Numbered from the stretch's first letter, positions 1 through 12,115 are shown. The stretch: 64,000 nucleotides of DNA from Bacteroidetes bacterium 43-16 (GCA_001897525.1 MKTB01000017.1:62001-126000); one strand, 5' to 3'. Program-made: numbers and translations. The notes: generated by a model not told the origin, from the letters alone.

Positions 1-76
1 AAATCTTTCTAAATATCAACTAAAAATAGCACTCCTGTATAAGATGTGCCATTCATGCGCGTAATTTTAGGTTAAA

Positions 77-460
77 CTAATATATAGTTGCCTTGATTTT
101 AGTTTCTATTTTTTTGCCAGGATAGCCTTTGTCTTTTTTGTTTTTAGCGATGATCTCATTCACAATCACAGCCAGCCTTTTATTATTTATTGTTGCACTT
201 CCGGCAGTGGTAATGGCGGTGTAATTATCATATTTGAACAACTTCTCCTCATAATCTTTAGTATGGGAGGGTTTCCTTTCAAACAGGGCTAAAATATCTT
301 TCGGGTCAATTTTTATTTCTTTAACAGATGTTCCCTTTGTTTTCGATTCAAAAAAATCGAGAAAATTATCATATTCAATTATCCTGTTCGTCGAGGTCAC
401 GAGTGAGTCCGCAATAATGGCCACTCCTTTTTTAGCAATTACAGAAGCGATAAACGTCAT
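77..460 (-). CDS. Truncated proteasome-like (Ntn-hydrolase-like) protein
   Basis: A 127-residue protein. The N-terminus (MTFIASVIAKKGVAIIADS) resembles the start of proteasome beta/HslV-type Ntn hydrolases: a Thr directly after the initiator Met, then a strand, GV, and an A-D-S turn. A second strand-like segment with TTAGSA follows near residues 83-90. Proteins of that fold are usually around 200 residues, so the protein looks cut short. The frame ends in TAG at 77-79, and a further short open stretch on the same strand (about 9-67) could be displaced coding sequence. The family call rests on motif resemblance only; a free-standing hypothetical protein is the alternative. No conserved partner lies next to it. 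Confidence 0.45.
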   Translation of the reverse strand: MTFIASVIAKKGVAIIADSLVTSTNRIIEYDNFLDFFESKTKGTSVKEIKIDPKDILALFERKPSHTKDYEEKLFKYDNYTAITTAGSATINNKRLAVIVNEIIAKNKKDKGYPGKKIETKIKATIY

Positions 461-556
461 AGGTTTTGGTGTATTTAATTATTTGTAATATTATAAATAA
501 TTAATCAAACACGCAATTGCTTTTAATGTTTTCCTCTTGTTATTTCCAAATGAAAA

Positions 557-583
557 GAAGGAGCTACAGTTTGTAGCTCCTTC
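557..583 (-). terminator. Intrinsic terminator of the outer membrane protein gene
   Basis: A perfect 12-bp stem (GAAGGAGCTACA and its complement) with a 3-base loop lies 27 bases past the stop of the gene at 610-1470. On the minus strand it is followed by a short T-run (CTTTTC). Confidence 0.7.
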
Positions 584-609
584 GGTAAAACTGGTTAATA
601 CCAGGAATA

Positions 610-1470
610 TTAGAAGTGGAACGCCAGGAAGATGTTTCCTGTAGTCACAGTTTGTAAACCCGTAGCTTTAGCTGCAGTGCGGCCTAATCTGCTGGTTTCA
701 GTTTGTACTGAATTAGTAGCAGTATTGAAGCTTTCGTTAGTACCTTCACCAAAGTTTACATTACCATTGGAGTAGAAGGCCAGGCCTAATTCACCACCGA
801 TAGCAATTTTAGGCGCGAAGAAGTACTCAACACCTGCAAAACCACCCAATCCGAAGCGGATGTTAGTGCCGGAAACTTCAGATACCGGGCGCACAGCGCC
901 GGTACCCCATGCTGCTGTAGGGCTTTGGTTCAGAGAAGTCATTGCATTGCCATAGTCATACTCAACTTTTGAACGCTGACGGCCGATCAATACTTCACCA
1001 CCCCAGAAACCTTGTAAACGGCCGTAACCACGACGCATTTCATAACCCAGTCTCAAGTCGAAAGTAGAAGATTTAGTCGTTCTGTAATCCACAGTAGAGG
1101 CATTCACATCTAAAGGATTAGCAGCTACGCGCTGATCGTCCTGTACCGTTGCAGACTCCTGACCGTTTCTCAGGTTCATGTTGAGTCTTACTCTTACAGC
1201 ACTCTTGTCGGTTAAGAAATACTTACCGTAAAGTGCACCCTGGAAACCACTGAATTCAGGAGCATTATTATTGGCACCGGTAAACATATTACCTAAGTAG
1301 CGCAACATAGGAGAAGCATCTACGCCTATAGCGAAATCTTTCGCTTCAGGAATAAGCGTTTGGCCAGACTTGTTCTCTGTACCTGCCTTTCTTACAAAAT
1401 CATTCTGAGCAACAGCTAATGAGCTAGTAGCTAATACTGTGCCGATTGATAAAATAGCTAATTTTTTCAT
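610..1470 (-). CDS. Outer membrane beta-barrel protein
   Basis: A 286-residue protein with a Sec signal peptide (MKKLAILSIGTVLATSSLAVAQ). The rest has alternating strand-like segments rich in Gly and aromatic residues (for example YGKYFLTDKSAVRVRLNMNL and FGLGGFAGVEYFFAPKIAIG), and the last residues are FLAFHF. That terminal aromatic pattern is typical of barrels recognised by the BAM machinery. It probably forms a small barrel in the outer membrane; no ligand or enzyme motif is visible. It lies 50 bases downstream of the lipoprotein gene at 1521-2060 on the same strand, so the two are likely co-transcribed from the promoter at 2117-2147 and end at the hairpin at 557-583. Confidence 0.75.
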   Translation of the reverse strand: MKKLAILSIGTVLATSSLAVAQNDFVRKAGTENKSGQTLIPEAKDFAIGVDASPMLRYLGNMFTGANNNAPEFSGFQGALYGKYFLTDKSAVRVRLNMNLRNGQESATVQDDQRVAANPLDVNASTVDYRTTKSSTFDLRLGYEMRRGYGRLQGFWGGEVLIGRQRSKVEYDYGNAMTSLNQSPTAAWGTGAVRPVSEVSGTNIRFGLGGFAGVEYFFAPKIAIGGELGLAFYSNGNVNFGEGTNESFNTATNSVQTETSRLGRTAAKATGLQTVTTGNIFLAFHF

Positions 1471-1520
1471 TTAATACTTATGAAGTTTAAAACAATTTTT
1501 TGATCCTTAAAAGCACTTGA

Positions 1521-2060
1521 TTAGATATCGTCACCCACAGAGTTGTCGATAGTATAATCAGCAGCACCACTTAATTCCCAAGTAGGTAAGTTGTACACTT
1601 CACCAGGTACTAAATTATTGCTGGTAGCAGTTTTGCTGTTCCAGATTACGTTGATAGTTTCAGTAGAAGGGTTACCGTTTACTACAGCAGGTACTACTAC
1701 CTGACCTTTGAAGTCGGCAAACTTAACTGTGATTACAGAACCGTTAGCGCTCACCGGAGCTACGATAGAGAATTCACCAGTAGTTGCATTGAAAGTAACG
1801 TCCTTAATAGTATAAGTACCGCTTGCGCTTGAATTCAATTGAGCATAAGGTACTGTAGCAATGATCTGTACATTACCGGGAGCAGCCCATTTTGGCGTTG
1901 CAGTATTCTCGTCTTTATTGATTAAGATTTTACCGTTGATCGTTGCAGTTTGTTCTGCATTGATTTCTAAAGGTGTAGCAGGATCTTCTTTAGAGCAAGA
2001 TGCCATACCCATAGATAAACCACCTAAAGCGATTAATGCAAAAATTGATACTTTTTTCAT
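1521..2060 (-). CDS. Surface or periplasmic lipoprotein, beta-rich
   Basis: A 179-residue protein with a lipoprotein signal peptide: MKKVSIFALIALGGLSMGMASC, where the Cys would be lipidated and is followed by SKED. The mature part has repeated strand segments (TINGKILINKDE, GTYTIKDVTFNATTGEFSI), resembling the beta-sandwich carboxypeptidase-regulatory-like domains common in Bacteroidota lipoproteins. It is the first gene of a probable pair with the barrel protein at 610-1470. A strong promoter lies about 57 bases upstream of the start codon. The substrate is unknown. Confidence 0.7.
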   Translation of the reverse strand: MKKVSIFALIALGGLSMGMASCSKEDPATPLEINAEQTATINGKILINKDENTATPKWAAPGNVQIIATVPYAQLNSSASGTYTIKDVTFNATTGEFSIVAPVSANGSVITVKFADFKGQVVVPAVVNGNPSTETINVIWNSKTATSNNLVPGEVYNLPTWELSGAADYTIDNSVGDDI

Positions 2061-2116
2061 GTTTTCTTCTATGTTTTTAATGTTAAATAATTGTTTCCAA
2101 TTCGGGTAATTGTGCG

Positions 2117-2147
2117 CAAAAGTAGCAAAAAAGCGTACATGACCAAA
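2117..2147 (-). promoter_or_regulatory. Bacteroidota sigma-A-type promoter for the lipoprotein/barrel pair
   Basis: Read on the minus strand: TTTG (2144-2147), a 19-base spacer, then TACTTTTG (2117-2124). This matches the Bacteroidota -33/-7 consensus TTTG-N19-TAnnTTTG exactly. Confidence 0.75.
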
Positions 2148-2640
2148 TAATATTATGTGATATGTTTAAATTGTATATATGTTTATGGTAATTGATTGTT
2201 AGTGATTGAAAATCAAAATTTTAAATTTGTTAATGACGTGTTATTATGTTTATTTTTTGTTTATGAATGATGAAATATTTTAATTTGTTTGTGGTATTAT
2301 TATTTCTGCTCATATAATTTATAAGGCTATTGGGTGAGGGGATTTATGGCATTATTTAATGCCATGGTATGTGACCTTTAGGCAAAAGGTTGTTCAGATT
2401 GTATGGGGCATTAAAATTGAACCTGGAAGATGAATATTTGCTTGCTCGGGAGGTCAGTTTTTTGTGGAGCGCTTAATGGAGAAAATGAATGTCGGTAGAA
2501 GTGAGCAGGATATTTTTGTCATAAAATGCCAACTTTAACATTGTATTGTATTAAAATATTGTTAAAACATATGTAGTAACTTGCTTTATTTTGTAAAATT
2601 TTGTTAAAGTTAATTTTTTTCTAATGATTTATACGAAAAA
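2148..2640. other. AT-rich gene-free spacer before rpoB
   Basis: About 490 bases between two divergent promoters. I see no convincing coding frame, RNA gene or strong hairpin. A leader-type rpoB attenuator is not apparent. No rplJ/rplL coding sequence is present. Confidence 0.55.
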
Positions 2641-2671
2641 TTGGAAATTTCATCTTATGGGTGTAAATTTG
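2641..2671 (+). promoter_or_regulatory. Promoter of rpoB(C)
   Basis: TTGG (2641-2644), 19 bases, then TAAATTTG (2664-2671), a good fit to the Bacteroidota promoter consensus. It lies 145 bases before the rpoB ATG, giving a long untranslated leader. It means rpoB has its own promoter here rather than relying on read-through from ribosomal protein genes. Confidence 0.65.
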
Positions 2672-2816
2672 CAATCCCTTATTACATTAAGGATTTGTAC
2701 GTGCACACAAATTTGATCAAAAAAGTATAATTTTTTATTTAATTAACCTGTTTGGATTGGCTTGCCTTTCTATCAGGATTATTTTGTTTATATCCATTTA
2801 AACTGGTTTAGATAAT

Positions 2817-5800
2817 ATGTCGAAACAATTAAAACGCACACAATCGGGCCGTGTCAGCTTTGCTAAGATACACGATGCAGCTACTACGCCTGACTTGTTA
2901 GCCATTCAGCTTCAGTCTTTCCAGGATTTTTTCCAATTGGAAACAACTCCGGACAAGCGGGACAACGAAGGTCTCTTCCGCGTATTCAAAGAAAACTTCC
3001 CGATCACTGATACGAGAAATATCTTCGTATTGGAATTTCTGGATTATTTCATCGATCCGCCACGCTATTCGATTGAAGAGTGTATGGACCGTGGTCTGAC
3101 CTATTCCGTTCCTTTGAAAGCTAAATTGCGTTTGAGCTGTAATGATGAGGAGCACGTGGATTTTGAAACGATTGTTCAGGACGTATTCCTGGGTAATATC
3201 CCTTACATGACCCCACAAGGTACCTTTGTGATCAATGGTGCGGAGCGTGTAGTGGTATCCCAATTACACCGTTCTCCTGGTGTATTCTTCGGACAAAGTA
3301 CCCACCCTAATGGTACAAAAATCTACTCTGCCCGTGTGATTCCTTTTAAAGGAGCCTGGATGGAGTTTGCTACCGATATCAATAACGTAATGTATGCGTA
3401 CATCGATCGTAAGAAAAAGTTCCCTGTAACTACCTTATTACGTTCTATCGGTTTTGAAAACGATAAGGATATCCTGAACTTATTCGGGATGGCGGATGAA
3501 GTGAAAACAGATCGTAAATCTCTTTCTGAAAACATCGGCCGTCGCCTGGCAGAGCGCGTTTTACGCACCTGGACAGAAGATTTCGTAGATGAAGATACTG
3601 GTGAGGTTGTTTCTATCGAGCGTAATGAAGTTTTATTAGAGCGCGACAGCATTCTTGATGATCAGCACATCGACCTGATCCTTGAAATGGGCGTAGAATC
3701 TATCTATATCCAGAAAGAAGAATTAAGTGGTGACTATTCTATCATCTATAATACTTTAAATAAAGATACTTCTAACTCTGAGTTGGAAGCGGTACAGCAC
3801 ATCTACCGTCAGTTACGTGGTTCTGATGCCCCGGATGATGAAACGGCACGTGGTATCATCGAGAAATTATTCTTCTCTGATAAGCGTTACGATTTAGGTG
3901 AGGTGGGTCGTTATAAGATCAACCGTAAGCTGGAAATGGATCTGAGCAATACGAAAAAAGTATTGTCTAAAGATGACATTATCGCGATCATTAAATACCT
4001 GGTACGTTTATCCAACGGTAAAGCAGAGGTCGATGATATCGATCACCTGAGCAACCGTCGTGTACGTACAGTAGGTGAGCAATTATATGCTCAGTTCGGT
4101 GTAGGTCTGAGCCGTATGGCGCGTACCATCCGTGAGCGTATGAATGTACGTGACAACGAGGTATTCACCCCGATTGACCTGATCAATGCAAGAACTTTAT
4201 CTTCCGTGATCAATTCATTCTTCGGTACTTCCCAGTTGTCTCAATTCTTAGACCAAACCAATCCGTTGTCTGAAATTACGCACAAACGTCGTATTTCCGC
4301 GCTCGGACCAGGCGGTCTTTCCCGTGAAAGAGCAGGCTTCGAGGTACGTGACGTTCACTACTCTCACTATGGCCGTCTGTGTACCATTGAAACACCAGAG
4401 GGACCAAACATCGGTCTGATCTCCACTTTGTGTGTACACGCTAAGATCAACGATATGGGCTTCATCGAAACGCCTTATCGTAAAGTAAACAATGGTAAAG
4501 TTGATCTGAAAGATGAAATTTACCTGTCTGCTGAAGAAGAAGATGATAAACGTATCGCCCAGGCGAATGCGATCATTGATGAAAAAGGAAATTTCTTAGA
4601 AGATAAGATCAAATCCCGTGAAACCGGTGACTTCCCGATCCTCGAAAGAGAAGAAGTGGAATTCATGGACGTAGCACCGAACCAGATCGTAGGTTTGTCT
4701 GCATCTTTGATTCCGTTCCTGGAGAATGATGATGCCAACCGTGCCTTGATGGGCTCGAACATGCAACGTCAGGCTGTCCCTTTGATCCGTCCGCAGGCAC
4801 CTATCGTAGGTACCGGACTGGAAGCTAAAGCTGCCCGTGATGCCCGTACCCAGATTCATGCTGAAGGTACCGGTGTGGTAGAATATGTAGATGCTAATGA
4901 AATTCACGTTCGCTACGACAGAACCGACAAACAACGTCTGGTTTCTTTCGAAGATGATCTGAAAGTATATAAATTAATCAAGCACCGCAAAACGAACCAA
5001 AGTACCTCTATCAACCTGAAACCTGCTGTACGTAAAGGACAGAAAGTGGTGAACGGTGATTTCCTGACCGAAGGTTATGCAACACAACAAGGTGAGCTGG
5101 CATTAGGCCGTAACCTGAAAGTAGCCTTCATGCCTTGGAAAGGGTACAACTTCGAGGATGCGATCGTAATCAATGAAAAAGTAGTACGTGAAGACTTGTT
5201 CACTTCTATCCACGTGGATGAGTGGGAACTGGAAGTACGTACGACTAAATTAGGTGAAGAAGAATTAACGGCTGATATCCCGAATATCTCTGAAGATGCT
5301 ACTAAGGACCTGGATGAGCATGGTATCATTCGTATCGGTGCCCGCGTTAAAGAAGGTGATATCATGATTGGTAAGATCACGCCAAAAGGTGAATCTGATC
5401 CTACTCCTGAGGAAAAATTATTGCGTGCCATCTTTGGTGACAAAGCTGGTGATGCAAAAGATGCTTCATTGAAAGCACCACCATCAACTGACGGTGTGAT
5501 CATCGGCAAGCAATTGTTCCAAAGAGCTAAGAAAGATAAATCTCAGAAAGCAAGAGAAAAAACTGATCTGGAGAAAATCGAGAAAGTACACAGCGAGAAT
5601 TCTGAAGAGATCAAGAAATTATTGTTAGAGAAATTACAGGTATTACTGGCAGATAAAGCTTCTGCAGGTGTTACCAATACTTACGGAGAACCAGTAATCT
5701 CTAAAGGTGGTAAATTCTCTTCTAAAGTATTGAACTCTGTAGATTTCCAAAGTGTAAATCCTTTAGGATGGACTGCTGAAGAGGAAACAGATGATTTAGT

Positions 5801-6647
5801 AAACCAACTGTTACACAACTACAACATCAAATACAACGAAGAATTAGGCCGCTACAAGCGCGAGAAATTCAACTTGTCTATTGGTGATGAGTTACCGACC
5901 GGTGTATTGAAACTGGCTAAAGTTTACATGGCGATCAAGCGTAAACTGAAAGTGGGTGATAAAATGGCGGGTCGTCACGGTAACAAAGGTATCGTTGCGA
6001 AAATCGTACGTGCAGAAGATATGCCGTTCCTGGAAGATGGTACACCGGTTGACATCGTGTTGAACCCATTGGGGGTACCTTCAAGGATGAACCTTGGCCA
6101 GATCTATGAAACCATTCTTGGATGGGCAGGCGAGAAACTGAATATGCGTTTCGCTACGCCAATCTTTGACGGTGCTACAGAAGATGAGATCAGGGAGAAA
6201 GTGGAAGAAGCAGGTTTACCTTCATTCGGTCATACTTACCTGTATGATGGTGAAACAGGAGATCGCTTTGACCAGAAAGCTACCGTGGGTATTATCTATA
6301 TGATCAAGCTACACCACATGGTAGATGATAAGATGCACGCCCGTTCTATCGGACCATACTCATTGATCACACAACAACCATTGGGTGGTAAAGCCCAGTT
6401 CGGTGGTCAGCGTTTCGGTGAGATGGAGGTTTGGGCACTGGAAGCATACGGTGCATCCAACATCCTGCAAGAGTTACTGACGATCAAGTCGGATGATATC
6501 GTAGGACGTGCTAAAACTTACGAAGCGATTGTGAAAGGTGATAACATTCCTAAGGCCGGTACTCCGGAATCATTCAATGTATTGGTTCATGAGTTGAGAG
6601 GTCTGGGTCTGGAACTGACTTTCGATAATAACGAAAAATTGAACTAA
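2817..6647 (+). CDS. rpoB: DNA-directed RNA polymerase subunit beta
   Basis: A 1,276-residue beta subunit, about the usual Bacteroidota length. It forms the catalytic core with RpoC and is the rifampicin target. Visible landmarks are [16 protein letters not shown] near residue 144; the rifampicin region from about residue 467, including [20 protein letters not shown] then [16 protein letters not shown], all sensitive-type residues; and the GRHGNKG motif near residue 1053 that helps bind the active-site substrates. The ATG at 2817 gives the conserved Bacteroidota N-terminus [18 protein letters not shown]. rpoC follows after 124 bases that hold only a weak interrupted stem (about 6660-6690) without a T-run, so the pair is probably co-transcribed. 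Upstream there is no rplL, unlike the common bacterial order. Confidence 0.98.
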   Translation: MSKQLKRTQSGRVSFAKIHDAATTPDLLAIQLQSFQDFFQLETTPDKRDNEGLFRVFKENFPITDTRNIFVLEFLDYFIDPPRYSIEECMDRGLTYSVPLKAKLRLSCNDEEHVDFETIVQDVFLGNIPYMTPQGTFVINGAERVVVSQLHRSPGVFFGQSTHPNGTKIYSARVIPFKGAWMEFATDINNVMYAYIDRKKKFPVTTLLRSIGFENDKDILNLFGMADEVKTDRKSLSENIGRRLAERVLRTWTEDFVDEDTGEVVSIERNEVLLERDSILDDQHIDLILEMGVESIYIQKEELSGDYSIIYNTLNKDTSNSELEAVQHIYRQLRGSDAPDDETARGIIEKLFFSDKRYDLGEVGRYKINRKLEMDLSNTKKVLSKDDIIAIIKYLVRLSNGKAEVDDIDHLSNRRVRTVGEQLYAQFGVGLSRMARTIRERMNVRDNEVFTPIDLINARTLSSVINSFFGTSQLSQFLDQTNPLSEITHKRRISALGPGGLSRERAGFEVRDVHYSHYGRLCTIETPEGPNIGLISTLCVHAKINDMGFIETPYRKVNNGKVDLKDEIYLSAEEEDDKRIAQANAIIDEKGNFLEDKIKSRETGDFPILEREEVEFMDVAPNQIVGLSASLIPFLENDDANRALMGSNMQRQAVPLIRPQAPIVGTGLEAKAARDARTQIHAEGTGVVEYVDANEIHVRYDRTDKQRLVSFEDDLKVYKLIKHRKTNQSTSINLKPAVRKGQKVVNGDFLTEGYATQQGELALGRNLKVAFMPWKGYNFEDAIVINEKVVREDLFTSIHVDEWELEVRTTKLGEEELTADIPNISEDATKDLDEHGIIRIGARVKEGDIMIGKITPKGESDPTPEEKLLRAIFGDKAGDAKDASLKAPPSTDGVIIGKQLFQRAKKDKSQKAREKTDLEKIEKVHSENSEEIKKLLLEKLQVLLADKASAGVTNTYGEPVISKGGKFSSKVLNSVDFQSVNPLGWTAEEETDDLVNQLLHNYNIKYNEELGRYKREKFNLSIGDELPTGVLKLAKVYMAIKRKLKVGDKMAGRHGNKGIVAKIVRAEDMPFLEDGTPVDIVLNPLGVPSRMNLGQIYETILGWAGEKLNMRFATPIFDGATEDEIREKVEEAGLPSFGHTYLYDGETGDRFDQKATVGIIYMIKLHHMVDDKMHARSIGPYSLITQQPLGGKAQFGGQRFGEMEVWALEAYGASNILQELLTIKSDDIVGRAKTYEAIVKGDNIPKAGTPESFNVLVHELRGLGLELTFDNNEKLN

Positions 6648-6771
6648 GCTAAATAGGATCGGGGAGCGGTTTGCTTCAAATTGCTCTCCCATTCAACAGT
6701 TTGTTTTAATCAATCATTTAAATAATTAGAGCGGTAGAATGCATCATTCTGAGCTTCAATTCAAATAAAAA

Positions 6772-9700
6772 ATGGCAATAAAAAAAGATAATCGCCCCAA
6801 ATCTGGTTTCGATAAAATCACGATCAGCCTTGCTTCCCCGGATAATATCCTGGATCGTTCCTACGGTGAGGTATTAAAGCCTGAAACGATTAACTATCGT
6901 ACCTACAAACCTGAAAGAGATGGTTTGTTTTGTGAAAAAATATTCGGTCCTGTAAAAGATTATGAATGTTATTGTGGTAAGTACAAGCGTATCCGTTATA
7001 AGGGTATCGTTTGTGACCGTTGTGGTGTAGAGGTTACAGAAAAGAAAGTACGTCGTGAGCGTATGGGTCACTTAAAATTAGTGGTGCCTATCGTACACAT
7101 CTGGTATTTCAAATCTTTACCTAATAAAATTGGTTATCTGTTAGGTACAAGCTCTAAAAAATTAGAGGCTATTGTATACTATGAAAGATATGTTGTTTGT
7201 CAGGCCGGTGAAGCTGAAGAGCTGATCCGTCAGAAATTAAACCTGAAAGACAGCGAAAATACTTATATGCAATTATTGTCTGAAGATGAGTACCTGGAGA
7301 TCCAGGATGCTTTATCTAAAGAGAATCAATATTTGCCGGATGAAGATGAGAACAAATTCGTAGCGAAAATGGGTGCTGAAGCAGTTCAGGATCTGTTAGG
7401 TCGCCTGGACCTGGATGGTTTGTCTTTCTCTTTACGTGCAGCAGCTGCTAACGAAACTTCTCAACAACGTAAACAAGAGGCCTTAAAACGCCTGAGCGTG
7501 GTAGAAGCTTTCCGTGATGCCAACACCCGTATCGAGAACAAGCCTCAGTGGATGGTCATGCAATACTTACCGATCATCCCGCCGGAATTACGTCCTTTAG
7601 TTCCATTGGATGGTGGCCGTTTCGCTTCTTCCGATCTGAATGACCTGTACCGTCGCGTTATTATCCGTAACAACCGTCTGAAAAGATTATTAGAGATCAA
7701 AGCGCCTGAAGTAATCTTACGTAATGAAAAACGTATGTTACAGGAAGCGGTTGACTCCTTATTTGATAACTCCCGTAAATCTAATGCCGTTAAAGCGGAA
7801 GGTGGCCGTGCCCTGAAATCTCTTTCTGATGTATTGAAAGGTAAACAAGGTCGTTTCCGTCAGAATTTGTTAGGTAAACGTGTGGATTACTCCGGTCGTT
7901 CTGTAATCGTTGTGGGACCTGAAATGCAATTGCATGAATGTGGTATCCCTAAAGATATGGCGGCTGAATTGTTCAAACCGTTCATCATCCGTAAACTGAT
8001 CGAAAGAGGTATCGTAAAAACCGTAAAATCGGCTAAGAAATTAGTAGAAAGAAAAGAAGCGGTGGTTTGGGATATCCTGGAGAATGTACTGAAAGGTCAC
8101 CCGGTAATGTTAAACCGTGCCCCTACGCTCCACAGATTGTCTATCCAGGCCTTCCAGCCAAGGATGATCGAAGGTAAAGCGATCCAGTTACACCCATTAG
8201 TATGTTCTGCATTCAATGCGGATTTCGATGGTGACCAGATGGCGGTTCACGTACCTTTAAGTAATGCAGCTATTTTAGAAGCACAAATGTTGATGCTGGC
8301 TTCTCACAATATCCTTAACCCGCAAAATGGTACACCAATCACCCTTCCTTCTCAGGACATGGTATTGGGTCTGTATTATTTAACGAAAGGTAAGAGAACT
8401 AACGATACGGAGACCATTAAAGGTGAAGGTAAAGCATTCTACTCTGCAGAAGAGGTGATCATTGCCCATAACGAAGGCAAGATCGATATGCACGCCTGGA
8501 TCAAAGTTAAAACCAATGTGCGTACAAAATCCGGTGAACTGGAATACAAACTGATCGAAACTACAGTAGGTCGTGTATTGTTCAACCAGGTAGTGCCTAC
8601 TCAAAACGGTTTCGTTGATGCCTTATTGACTAAGAAATCTTTGCGTGAGATCATTGGTACCATTTTGAAAAATACCAATATCCCTACTACCGTTAGGTTC
8701 CTGGATGATATCAAACGCTTAGGATACCGTACGGCATTCAAAGGCGGTCTGTCCTTCAACATTAATGACCTTACCATTCCGGATATCAAAGAAAAATTAG
8801 TTGCAGGTGCACAATTAGAAGTTGATGAGGTTTGGGAAAACTATAATATGGGTCTGATCACGAACAATGAACGTTACAACCAGATCATCGATATCTGGTC
8901 TCGTGTAGATACACGTGTAACCGAAACGTTGATCAGTGAGATGGCTGCTGATAAGCAAGGGTTCAACTCTGTATACATGATGTTGGATTCCGGAGCCCGT
9001 GGTTCTAAACAACAGGTAAAACAGCTGGCCGGTTTAAGAGGATTGATGGCGAAACCACGTCGTTCAGGCTCTTCAGGTTCAGAGATCATTGAAAACCCGA
9101 TCTTGTCCAACTTTAAATCTGGCCTGTCTGTATTAGAGTACTTCATCTCTACGCACGGTGCGCGTAAAGGTCTTGCGGATACCGCCCTTAAAACAGCGGA
9201 TGCGGGTTACCTGACCCGTCGTCTGGTAGACGTGGCACAGGATGTGGTGATCAACACTGCTGACTGTGGTACTTTACGTGGTCTGGCTACTTCTGCATTA
9301 AAAGATAATGAAGAGATCGTAGAACCATTGTTCGACCGTATCTTAGGCCGTACTTCTTTGCATAATGTTTATCACCCTATAACTGATGAACTGATCGCGA
9401 AAGCAGGTATTGAGATCGACGAAGATATCGCACACGAAATCGAAGAATCCGGTATTGAAACTGTTGAGATCCGTTCTGTATTGACTTGTGAAGCTAAGCG
9501 TGGTGTATGTGCCAAATGTTATGGTAAAAACCTGGCAACCGGCTATATGACACAAAAAGGTGATGCTGTAGGTATCATCGCTGCACAGTCCATCGGTGAG
9601 CCGGGTACACAGTTGACACTCCGTACCTTCCACGTGGGTGGTACCGCGAACTCCTCAGCGATCGAGTCCAACTTGTTAGCTAAGTTTGAAGGTACCGTTC

Positions 9701-11094
9701 AGTTTGATGGTCTGCGTACCGTTAAAGCCATCAATGATGAAGGTGAAGACGTACAGATCGTTATCGGACGTACCGGTGAGTTGAGAGTAGTAGATGTAGA
9801 GCAAGACAGGTTGTTGAATACACACAATATCCCTTACGGTTCTACCTTGAAAGTGAAAAACGGTCAGAGCATCAAGAAAGGCGATGTGATCTGTTCATGG
9901 GATCCGTTCAATGCCGTTATCATTTCTGAGATCGATGGGGTTGTTGACTTCGAAAATGTAATCGAAGGCGTGACTTATCGTGAAGAAGCTGATGAGCAAA
10001 CAGGTCACAGAGAGAAAGTCGTTATCGAGACTAAAGATAAAACCAAAATTCCTTCTATCCTGATCAATGGTAAAGAAGTGAAAGAATATAACTTACCGGT
10101 AGGTTCACACATTGGAGTAAAATCCGGTGATAAAGTGAAGTCCGGACAGGTAATCGTTAAGATTCCACGTGTTATGGGACGTTCTAAGGATATCACAGGG
10201 GGTCTTCCTCGTGTAACAGAACTGTTCGAAGCACGTAACCCTTCTAATCCTTCTGTAGTAGCTGAGATTGATGGTGTAGTAAGCTTTGGTAACATCAAGC
10301 GTGGTAACCGTGAGATCGTGGTAGAAAGTCGCGAAGGATTGGTGAAAAAATACCTGGTGCCATTGACCCGTCAGATCACGGTACAAGATGGTGACTTTAT
10401 CAAAGCGGGTAATCCATTATCTGATGGAGCTACCACGCCGAGTGATATCCTGGCCATTAAAGGACCAAATGCCGTACAAGAATACCTGGTGAATGAAATT
10501 CAGGAGGTTTACCGTCTACAAGGGGTAAAAATCAATGATAAACACATCGAGGTAATTGTACGCCAGATGATGCGTAAAGTAGCCGTTCAGGATCCTGGTG
10601 ATACTAAGTTCCTGGAAGATGATACCGTTGATAAAAACGATATCCTGGAAGAAAACGATTGGATCTTTGATAAGAAAGTAATCACCGAAGCCGGAAATTC
10701 TGAGAAATTTGCGCCGGGCCAGATCACTACCTTACGTGAGATCAGGGAAGAAAACAGCTTATTGCGCCGTGCAGATAAGAAATTGGTAGAATACCGTGAT
10801 GCGGTACCTGCAACTTCTTCTCCATTGCTGCAAGGTATTACCAAAGCCTCTTTGGGTGTACCAAGTTGGATCTCTGCTGCATCGTTCCAGGAAACTACGA
10901 AAGTATTGTCTACTGCGGCGATCACCGGTAAATCAGATAACCTGATGGGATTGAAAGAAAACGTAATTACAGGTGGCTTCATTCCTGCAGGTACCGGTAT
11001 GCGTGACTTCAATGACATGGTAGTAGGATCTAAAGAAGAATACGAATTATTATTGAACAACAGAGATGTACTTGAGTTTGACGACGAAGAGTAA
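6772..11094 (+). CDS. rpoC: DNA-directed RNA polymerase subunit beta prime
   Basis: A 1,440-residue beta-prime subunit. The N-terminal zinc site appears near residues 66-84 (CYCG then CDRCG). The catalytic magnesium loop NADFDGDQ is near residue 482, with [20 protein letters not shown] just before it. A second zinc site ([13 protein letters not shown]) lies near residue 904, and the trigger-loop region with [19 protein letters not shown] follows. The ATG at 6772 gives [13 protein letters not shown], the usual start. It follows rpoB on the same strand and ends at a strong terminator 27 bases past the stop. Confidence 0.98.
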   Translation: MAIKKDNRPKSGFDKITISLASPDNILDRSYGEVLKPETINYRTYKPERDGLFCEKIFGPVKDYECYCGKYKRIRYKGIVCDRCGVEVTEKKVRRERMGHLKLVVPIVHIWYFKSLPNKIGYLLGTSSKKLEAIVYYERYVVCQAGEAEELIRQKLNLKDSENTYMQLLSEDEYLEIQDALSKENQYLPDEDENKFVAKMGAEAVQDLLGRLDLDGLSFSLRAAAANETSQQRKQEALKRLSVVEAFRDANTRIENKPQWMVMQYLPIIPPELRPLVPLDGGRFASSDLNDLYRRVIIRNNRLKRLLEIKAPEVILRNEKRMLQEAVDSLFDNSRKSNAVKAEGGRALKSLSDVLKGKQGRFRQNLLGKRVDYSGRSVIVVGPEMQLHECGIPKDMAAELFKPFIIRKLIERGIVKTVKSAKKLVERKEAVVWDILENVLKGHPVMLNRAPTLHRLSIQAFQPRMIEGKAIQLHPLVCSAFNADFDGDQMAVHVPLSNAAILEAQMLMLASHNILNPQNGTPITLPSQDMVLGLYYLTKGKRTNDTETIKGEGKAFYSAEEVIIAHNEGKIDMHAWIKVKTNVRTKSGELEYKLIETTVGRVLFNQVVPTQNGFVDALLTKKSLREIIGTILKNTNIPTTVRFLDDIKRLGYRTAFKGGLSFNINDLTIPDIKEKLVAGAQLEVDEVWENYNMGLITNNERYNQIIDIWSRVDTRVTETLISEMAADKQGFNSVYMMLDSGARGSKQQVKQLAGLRGLMAKPRRSGSSGSEIIENPILSNFKSGLSVLEYFISTHGARKGLADTALKTADAGYLTRRLVDVAQDVVINTADCGTLRGLATSALKDNEEIVEPLFDRILGRTSLHNVYHPITDELIAKAGIEIDEDIAHEIEESGIETVEIRSVLTCEAKRGVCAKCYGKNLATGYMTQKGDAVGIIAAQSIGEPGTQLTLRTFHVGGTANSSAIESNLLAKFEGTVQFDGLRTVKAINDEGEDVQIVIGRTGELRVVDVEQDRLLNTHNIPYGSTLKVKNGQSIKKGDVICSWDPFNAVIISEIDGVVDFENVIEGVTYREEADEQTGHREKVVIETKDKTKIPSILINGKEVKEYNLPVGSHIGVKSGDKVKSGQVIVKIPRVMGRSKDITGGLPRVTELFEARNPSNPSVVAEIDGVVSFGNIKRGNREIVVESREGLVKKYLVPLTRQITVQDGDFIKAGNPLSDGATTPSDILAIKGPNAVQEYLVNEIQEVYRLQGVKINDKHIEVIVRQMMRKVAVQDPGDTKFLEDDTVDKNDILEENDWIFDKKVITEAGNSEKFAPGQITTLREIREENSLLRRADKKLVEYRDAVPATSSPLLQGITKASLGVPSWISAASFQETTKVLSTAAITGKSDNLMGLKENVITGGFIPAGTGMRDFNDMVVGSKEEYELLLNNRDVLEFDDEE

Positions 11095-11121
11095 TCTTTA
11101 AGAATAATGGATAAAAACAGG

Positions 11122-11153
11122 AAGCAGCTCAATTTTGGGCTGCTTTTTGTTTT
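11122..11153 (+). terminator. Terminator of the rpoBC operon
   Basis: A 9-bp stem (AAGCAGCTC pairing with GGGCTGCTT, one G-T pair) with a 7-base loop or less, followed by TTTTGTTTT. Confidence 0.85.
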
Positions 11154-11300
11154 GCATTAAAAGAGATAAATCGGCTGCATTAACGATAAATTAAATGTTT
11201 TTTTTATTTTGGTTAAACTATTGGTATATATTGAAGTCTACCATACCTGGAATACTTGTTTTAACATTTTTTTATTTTAACCATTAAATATCAAATTACC

Positions 11301-12101
11301 ATGATCAAAAATTATTTACTGGCAACAGCCATTGCTTTACTACCGCTATGCTCAATTGCCCAGGACGGCGATGAGGAATATGAATTAAGGGCCAATGAAA
11401 AACAAGGCTGGATTATTGACAAGAAAGGCAATAAAATAGAAGGTGTTGTCAAGTTAATGGGCTCTGCAGAATCACCCTGGGTAAACCAGAAAAAGGTGAA
11501 ATTTATTGCCAATGCCGATATTGATCCGGCTAAAAAACGCCAGAAATTAAAAGTATTGGATGTAGATGATCTAAAAGGCTATGCTGCCTATGACGGGGAC
11601 TTATTACGTGAATTTGAACTGATCAAATATACCAATAAAAGAGAAGCTTCCAGGGCCGGGGGCGGACTTGGTGGTGATATAAAAGCTATTAAGAACTTGT
11701 CTAACACAACTTATATTGCCGAAACCATCGTAAAAGGGCCTATTACCGTATATAAACTTTATGGTATGCCTACTGCAGTAGCTGTCGGTAAAAAACAGGC
11801 AGAAGAAATGGAAGCCGATCTGAACCGCATAAGAACCAGCCCGAGTATTCTTGTTTCCAAAAAGGGAGGGAAGATAGAAGAGCTGAACAGCAGCGATATG
11901 AAAAAATTTACGGAAGACTGTGAGGTGGTGCGTAAAAAAATGCTGAATAGCGAGTACCCGAGTTATAACCCTGAAAAAGAAGAAAAAAAGCGCAGCAAAA
12001 TGGGCGCACTGATAAAGAGTGAAACAGAATTGGACGGGCCTAAAATTCAAACTATGGCCGTAGAGATCTTTACAGATTACAATGCAAATTGTGGCTCATA
12101 A
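11301..12101 (+). CDS. Secreted hypothetical protein
   Basis: A 266-residue protein with a clear signal peptide (MIKNYLLATAIALLPLCSIAQ) and therefore exported. The mature part starts acidic, then has a pattern (GWIIDKKGNKIEGVVKL followed later by KVKFI) seen in uncharacterised Bacteroidota secreted proteins. The C-terminal third is Lys/Glu rich (YNPEKEEKKRSKMG). I recognise no enzyme motif. It is a single gene bounded by the rpoC terminator and by its own long hairpin. Confidence 0.7.
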   Translation: MIKNYLLATAIALLPLCSIAQDGDEEYELRANEKQGWIIDKKGNKIEGVVKLMGSAESPWVNQKKVKFIANADIDPAKKRQKLKVLDVDDLKGYAAYDGDLLREFELIKYTNKREASRAGGGLGGDIKAIKNLSNTTYIAETIVKGPITVYKLYGMPTAVAVGKKQAEEMEADLNRIRTSPSILVSKKGGKIEELNSSDMKKFTEDCEVVRKKMLNSEYPSYNPEKEEKKRSKMGALIKSETELDGPKIQTMAVEIFTDYNANCGS

Positions 12102-12115
12102 ACAGATTTTTTCCT

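Noticed and set aside
6658-6692. Hairpin between rpoB and rpoC as a terminator
   Set aside because: The stem (GGGGAGC with GCTCTCCC) is interrupted and no T-run follows; read-through into rpoC is needed.
10587-11132. Long antisense frames within rpoC and rpoB
   Set aside because: They are shadows of the strongly biased rpoBC codon use, with no recognisable protein features.
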